Source of the DNA: CAYJEQ01 sp964370185
GTDB lineage: Bacteria > Bacillota > Clostridia > Oscillospirales > Ruminococcaceae
Direction of reading: 5' to 3'
Assembly (NCBI GenBank): GCA_964370185.1
Contig: CAYJIJ010000085.1
Location: 1-8,173 of the forward strand
DNA: 8,173 nucleotides
The position numbers were made by a program, and so were the translations under genes. The notes beneath the pieces were generated by a model, which ran no database searches, was not told the origin of the DNA, and saw only the letters and a list, made by a program, of their open reading frames with translations. Positions 5,449 through 8,173 of this stretch are shown one piece after another. How positions within the stretch are numbered: position 1 is the stretch's first letter; each line of letters begins with the position of its first letter.

Positions 5449-6501
5449 TTACAAAAATGGTGATAGAAGAGCTTCTATCCAGAGTATCACTGTGGGGAAT
5501 ACACTTATCGCCAGCACAAGCCTAAAGACCTGTATAACCACTAAATTAGCACTGTCCACCCCTAAATCGGCGGCTATTAGTGCCATGTCGGAAGCGCCTG
5601 CGGGCGTTGCGCTGAGCATCGCTTCACTGCGGCTAAGTCCCCAAAATCGCTTCATGGCAAATCCCATTAGCAGACTTATTAAAAAATAGCCTCCAAGTAT
5701 GAATGCTATTGGAACAAAAAGATTTTTTAGTCCTGCAATATCCCCCATTGTAACACTGCTTCCTATATATGCTCCAGAAAAAATTTGCGCAGCTCTGCGA
5801 AGACTTATATGCATGGAAAGCTTTGCCCCTAATAGCTTTGCTGTTATCGTGCCCAGCATTGAAAAGACAATCGAGCCTGCAGGAAATCCGGAAAGTTCGC
5901 CGATTATTCCACATGCAAAGGCAATGGAAAGTGTTAGTACAAGGGCTTTGGGTGAAAAATTTTCAGTTGTGGCAGTTTTAGGAGTTTCTTGGAGTGAAAG
6001 ATTATTTTTTTCATTTTTTGTTGTCCATACAATGAGTGGTGGGAAAATAGCTATTCCTGCTATTAACCTGCTAAACTGCACCACCGCCACAATGGCACTA
6101 TCGGCACCGAGCTCTGCGGCTATCAAGGGGGTTTCGCTCACTCCACCCGGCAGGGTGCAAAACATTGCGGTTTTCATATCCATATAGCCAAGTGTGGAAA
6201 GTACCACTCCCGAAATGGTGCTGAATGCGAGAAAGGTTAGCATTAAAAAGATTATCGGCATAATTAGCTTTTTAGCACCGAGTACATCTTCTTTTTTGAT
6301 ATTTGATCCTACATATGCACCAGTGACAATCTGAGCTATTACCTTTGCCTCCATCGGCATCAGTGCAGAGGAGGTAGTTGCATTAAATGCAGAAACCGCT
6401 ATTAGCGAACCTATTAAAAGCCCACCCGGCACTTTAAGTTTCATCAAAATAGCACCGAATATCACCGCAACAATGGTGGTAAGAGCAAAATTAGTCAACA
6501 A
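5449..6501 (-). CDS. AbrB-family (COG3180-type) polytopic membrane protein with internal duplication
   Basis: The protein has about 350 residues, very hydrophobic, with about ten predicted helices in two related halves. The repeat is clear: GAYVGSNIKKEDV (61-73) against GAYIGSSVTMGDI (243-255), and LPGGVSETPLIAAELGADSA (117-136) against TPAGASDMALIAADLGVDSA (299-318), a constant offset of 182. A polar loop (about 160-185) separates the halves. This is the pattern of the membrane AbrB family (named from E. coli AbrB, linked to aidB regulation), often thought to be transporters but not firmly characterised; it is not the AbrB transcription factor. There is no ATG in frame at the 5' end, so the start is TTG 6501 or TTG 6498, the latter 6 bases after AGGTGG (6505-6510). 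It is the first gene of the operon, 56 bases before the OadG-like gene. Transport of a carboxylate is only a guess. Confidence 0.82.
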   Translation of the reverse strand: MLTNFALTTIVAVIFGAILMKLKVPGGLLIGSLIAVSAFNATTSSALMPMEAKVIAQIVTGAYVGSNIKKEDVLGAKKLIMPIIFLMLTFLAFSTISGVVLSTLGYMDMKTAMFCTLPGGVSETPLIAAELGADSAIVAVVQFSRLIAGIAIFPPLIVWTTKNEKNNLSLQETPKTATTENFSPKALVLTLSIAFACGIIGELSGFPAGSIVFSMLGTITAKLLGAKLSMHISLRRAAQIFSGAYIGSSVTMGDIAGLKNLFVPIAFILGGYFLISLLMGFAMKRFWGLSRSEAMLSATPAGASDMALIAADLGVDSANLVVIQVFRLVLAISVFPTVILWIEALLSPFL

Positions 6502-6565
6502 ACCCCACCTGCCATTTCCTGCGGCAATATATTAATTCTGCCTATACTGTATTTTTAATATATAA

Positions 6566-6597
6566 TTTTTATATATATTCATTTAATTATAATACAA
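6566..6597 (-). promoter_or_regulatory. Candidate promoter of the five-gene operon
   Basis: On the minus strand TTGTAT (6592-6597) is followed after 18 bases by TATAAA (6568-6573), placing a start near 6560 and a leader of about 60 bases before the AbrB-like gene. A second perfect TATAAT lies at 6586-6591 but lacks a good -35 box. The region is very AT-rich, so chance matches are likely. Confidence 0.35.
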
Positions 6598-6775
6598 ATA
6601 AAAGGAAAAATAAAGCCAAATTTATCATTTTAAAGTAAAAAAACAAAAAATTAAATTCTCATTTACACGACTTTTTCTTAGAAATAAAAAAATCAACCTA
6701 TAAAACACAAGCTAAAGTCCTCATTAAGTATACATATGCTTTTTCCTCGAGGACATATCGACGGCTTAAATCCGC

Positions 6776-6839
6776 CCTGCAAGAAACTATTTTTTAAAAA
6801 AAATTTTTTCATCGTATATCTATACACATTTTTTGCAGG
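6776..6839. repeat. Inverted repeat with 11-base arms in the divergent region
   Basis: CCTGCAAGAAA (6776-6786) and the reverse complement of TTTTTTGCAGG (6829-6839) match at 10 of 11. Between them lie an A/T tract (TTTTTTAAAAAAAATTTTTT, 6791-6809 region) and the small palindrome GTATA-TC-TATAC. It could be an operator, a structured leader or a small transcribed hairpin. Confidence 0.4.
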
Positions 6840-6905
6840 CAAATTTTAAAATAATCGTGGCATTTTAAGCAGTAGGGGTCACAAAAAGGATTTAATTCAC
6901 ACCTA

Positions 6906-7016
6906 ATGCGTAAAAATCTGAAATGCTGGGATTGCGTTTTGGAGCATACATTTAAGTTTAATGTGGGAAATAATATTGAGAAAAAATACCGCTACAATAT
7001 TTGTGTGGTTATGTAG
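6906..7016 (+). CDS. Doubtful 36-residue ORF
   Basis: ATG 6906 opens 36 codons to TAG 7014-7016. The product begins MRKNLKCWDCVLEH, with one C-x-x-C pair, and has no relative that I recognise. AAGGA lies at 6886-6890, 15 bases upstream, too far for a normal ribosome site. In AT-rich DNA a frame of this length occurs by chance. Confidence 0.12.
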   Translation: MRKNLKCWDCVLEHTFKFNVGNNIEKKYRYNICVVM

Positions 7017-7096
7017 CAAAGAAATGCTTGTTTAGCAGATTTGAAATGCAGCCCATTCTTCTGTAAAAGCCAAGGAAATAATTTGAAGAAAATTTA

Positions 7097-7125
7097 TTGT
7101 TTTTTCTTACTAAAAGATGTACAAT
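7097..7125 (+). promoter_or_regulatory. Candidate promoter of the LUD gene
   Basis: TTGTTT (7097-7102), a 17-base spacer and TACAAT (7120-7125, one mismatch from consensus) would start transcription near 7132, giving a leader of about 44 bases. An alternative TTGAAA (7130-7135)/TTTAAT (7153-7158) pair would leave almost no leader before the GGGGG ribosome site. Confidence 0.4.
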
Positions 7126-7175
7126 TAAATTGAAAAACCAGTTTTTTCTAATTTTAATAAAAATAGGGGGCAGTT

Positions 7176-7814
7176 ATGATGAATGATTTTACAGCAAAAC
7201 CAATTAGGAAGAGAATCGAAAAGGTTATAACGGCAATGAAAAAGAATAATATCAATGGATATTATGTAGAAAATAGCGAGGAGTTAATCGAGCAGATTAA
7301 AGCCATTGCCCCAAAGGGATGTAAGGTGGCGTCCGGTGGCTCCTATTCACTCGAGCAGACGGGTGCACTCGATTTTATTAAAAGCGACTACTACGACTAT
7401 ATAAACCGAGGCACCACCCCCGAGGAAAGATATGTCTCAGAGCGTGAAGCTTTCTTTTCCGATGTCTATTTTGCAAGTGCAAATGCGGTGACAATGGCAG
7501 GGGAAATATACAATGTTGACGGGCATGGAAACCGTGTGGCGGCACTCACCCTCGGCCCTAAAAAAGTTGTTTTAGTGGTGGGATACAATAAAATTGTAAA
7601 AGACTTGGAAGCCGCGGAATACCGTCTAAAAACAATAGCTTCCCCCGCAAATACAACGAGGCTTAATGTTGAGGCGGCGGGATGTTTTCACACGGGCGAA
7701 TGTACAAATTGTAGGAGTGATAGGAGAATTTGTTGCTATTACAGTGTGACTAAGTTTTGCAGGGAAAAGGATAGAATTCATGTGATATTCATACCCGAGG
7801 AATTAGGGTTTTAA
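7176..7814 (+). CDS. LUD-domain protein (LutC/YkgG-like, DUF162 family)
   Basis: The protein has 212 residues. It has the hallmarks of the LUD family: a helical N-terminus, GCKVASGGSYSLEQTG (48-63), the YINRGTTPEERY stretch (75-86), DVYFASANAVTMAGEIYNVD (96-115), GNRVAAL..GPKKVVLVVGYNKIVKD (118-143) and a Cys cluster in which Cys170, Cys176, Cys179 and Cys186 (C-x5-C-x2-C-x6-C, with HTGE and RRIC) may bind an iron-sulfur cluster. LUD proteins include LutB/LutC of the lactate-oxidation complex, but this is a stand-alone copy with no LutA or LutB partner in the window, so a role in lactate use is not shown. GGGGG lies 5 bases before ATG 7176 and 8 before the adjacent ATG 7179; either could start. 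It is transcribed alone, divergently from the operon, and ends before a terminator. Confidence 0.88.
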   Translation: MMNDFTAKPIRKRIEKVITAMKKNNINGYYVENSEELIEQIKAIAPKGCKVASGGSYSLEQTGALDFIKSDYYDYINRGTTPEERYVSEREAFFSDVYFASANAVTMAGEIYNVDGHGNRVAALTLGPKKVVLVVGYNKIVKDLEAAEYRLKTIASPANTTRLNVEAAGCFHTGECTNCRSDRRICCYYSVTKFCREKDRIHVIFIPEELGF

Positions 7815-7925
7815 ATGTTTAGAATACGAGAATAAGGGGCAGAAATCAAAAAAGATAATATAATCTTATCATTATTACTTTTTCAAAAAATCCTCCAAAG
7901 TGATTTTAAGGAAAGACTGAATAAG

Positions 7926-7947
7926 TAAAAAAATCCGCTTATTGCGG
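7926..7947 (-). terminator. Small terminator for the convergent GNAT gene
   Basis: Read on the minus strand, CCGC-AATAA-GCGG (7935-7947) is followed directly by ATTTTTTTA (7926-7934). The stem is only 4 bp of G-C, but the T run is good. It would be a second stop after the bidirectional hairpin. Confidence 0.5.
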
Positions 7948-7959
7948 CTGTCAATAAAG

Positions 7960-8000
7960 AAACAAACCGTCACTATCAAATTGATAGCGACGGTTTGTTT
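7960..8000. terminator. Bidirectional intrinsic terminator between LUD and GNAT genes
   Basis: AAACAAACCGTC (7960-7971) pairs with GACGGTTTGTTT (7989-8000) over 12 bp. After one A-C mismatch, CTATC/GATAG continues around a 5-base loop. The plus-strand side ends in TTTGTTTTTA and the minus-strand side in TTTGTTTCTTTATT, so it can end transcripts arriving from both convergent genes. Confidence 0.85.
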
Positions 8001-8050
8001 TTATGTAGATTATGCTCATAATGCACATAGCCACTATATGTAAGTGTATT

Positions 8051-8173
8051 TTAACGTACTATAAATTCAGTCCATTCTACTTTGTTGTATTGCATTACCG
8101 ATGTAGATTTTTTCATTCCGAGTTTTTCATAAAATGTAACTGCATTTTCATTTGCTATTAAATAAACAGCAAT
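8051..8173 (-). CDS. GNAT-family N-acetyltransferase, C-terminal 40 residues (runs off the right edge)
   Basis: The frame is open from the right edge to TAA at 8051-8053. It reads IAVYLIANENAVTFYEKLGM, then KKSTSVMQYN and a WTEFIVR tail. A-N-E-N-A-x-x-F-Y-E-K-L-G-M is the hallmark of the last helix and strand of the GNAT acetyl-CoA-dependent acetyltransferase fold (motif B). The substrate cannot be told from this fragment. It converges with the LUD gene and shares the hairpin terminator. Confidence 0.82.
   Translation of the reverse strand: MAVYLIANENAVTFYEKLGMKKSTSVMQYNKVEWTEFIVR

Larger units (their letters stand above)
6502..7175. other. 674-base AT-rich divergent region
   Basis: This region separates the minus-strand operon from the plus-strand LUD gene. 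It contains the candidate promoters of both, GTCCTC/GAGGAC arms (6717-6722 and 6749-6754) that overlap the palindrome CCTCGAGG, a longer inverted repeat (6776-6839) and a 36-codon frame of doubtful status (6906-7016). Its length is large for two simple promoters, so it may also hold a decayed gene or an untranslated RNA; I see no known riboswitch. Confidence 0.5.

Noticed and set aside
5449..6501. AbrB-like membrane protein as the missing OadB/MmdB beta subunit
   Set aside because: The two-fold repeat with GAYVGS and PGG.SE....A..LGAD motifs fits the membrane AbrB family, not the beta-subunit family, so only a context link is proposed.
1..8173. CRISPR array, IS element or prophage
   Set aside because: No evenly spaced direct repeats, transposase, integrase or phage structural genes are visible.

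Overview
The window looks like a chromosomal stretch from a low-GC, Gram-positive anaerobe of the Clostridia, probably close to the Oscillospiraceae/Ruminococcaceae. I infer this from strong GGAGG-type ribosome sites, AT-rich spacers holding small hairpins and T/A-rich direct repeats, the use of GTG and TTG starts, and a gene set typical of gut anaerobes (split biotin-dependent decarboxylase/transcarboxylase, LUD protein, short TrmO, pentapeptide-repeat protein). No phage, IS transposase, CRISPR array, rRNA or tRNA is visible.

Layout. Positions 1-233 (minus) hold the N-terminus of a pentapeptide-repeat protein that runs off the left edge. A 330-base spacer follows, then a short TrmO/TsaA-family gene at 564-947 (minus). 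The next spacer (948-1390) contains a roughly 270-300 base element bounded by 18-base inverted repeats and closed by a strong hairpin. A five-gene minus-strand run, read from right to left, occupies 6501 to 1391: an AbrB-family membrane protein, an OadG-like small membrane subunit, a divergent carboxyltransferase, a biotin carrier protein and an OadA/5S-type carboxyltransferase. A 674-base AT-rich divergent region separates this run from a plus-strand LUD-domain gene (7176-7814). That gene ends against a convergent GNAT acetyltransferase (C-terminus only, 8051-8173, minus), with a bidirectional terminator between them.

How the genes work together. The central operon encodes the soluble parts of a biotin-dependent carboxyl-transfer machine: one subunit able to load or unload biotin from an acyl-CoA (carboxyltransferase), a swinging biotin arm, and one acting on an oxo-acid (pyruvate/oxaloacetate). 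An OadG-like subunit probably ties it to the membrane. Neither a biotin carboxylase nor the sodium-pumping beta subunit (OadB/MmdB/GcdB type) is present here. The unit is therefore either a transcarboxylase (acyl-CoA + pyruvate to oxaloacetate, or the reverse) or a decarboxylase pump whose beta subunit lies elsewhere. The first gene of the run is a different ten-helix-type membrane protein, which may be a transporter for a related substrate. The carboxyltransferase has changed several residues that are conserved in the classic family, so its substrate is uncertain.

The most interesting unexplained structures are the nested stem-loop between the carboxyltransferase and biotin-carrier genes (3403-3506) and the inverted-repeat element downstream of the operon (about 993-1299). 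All functional calls come from reading the sequence; no database search was run.
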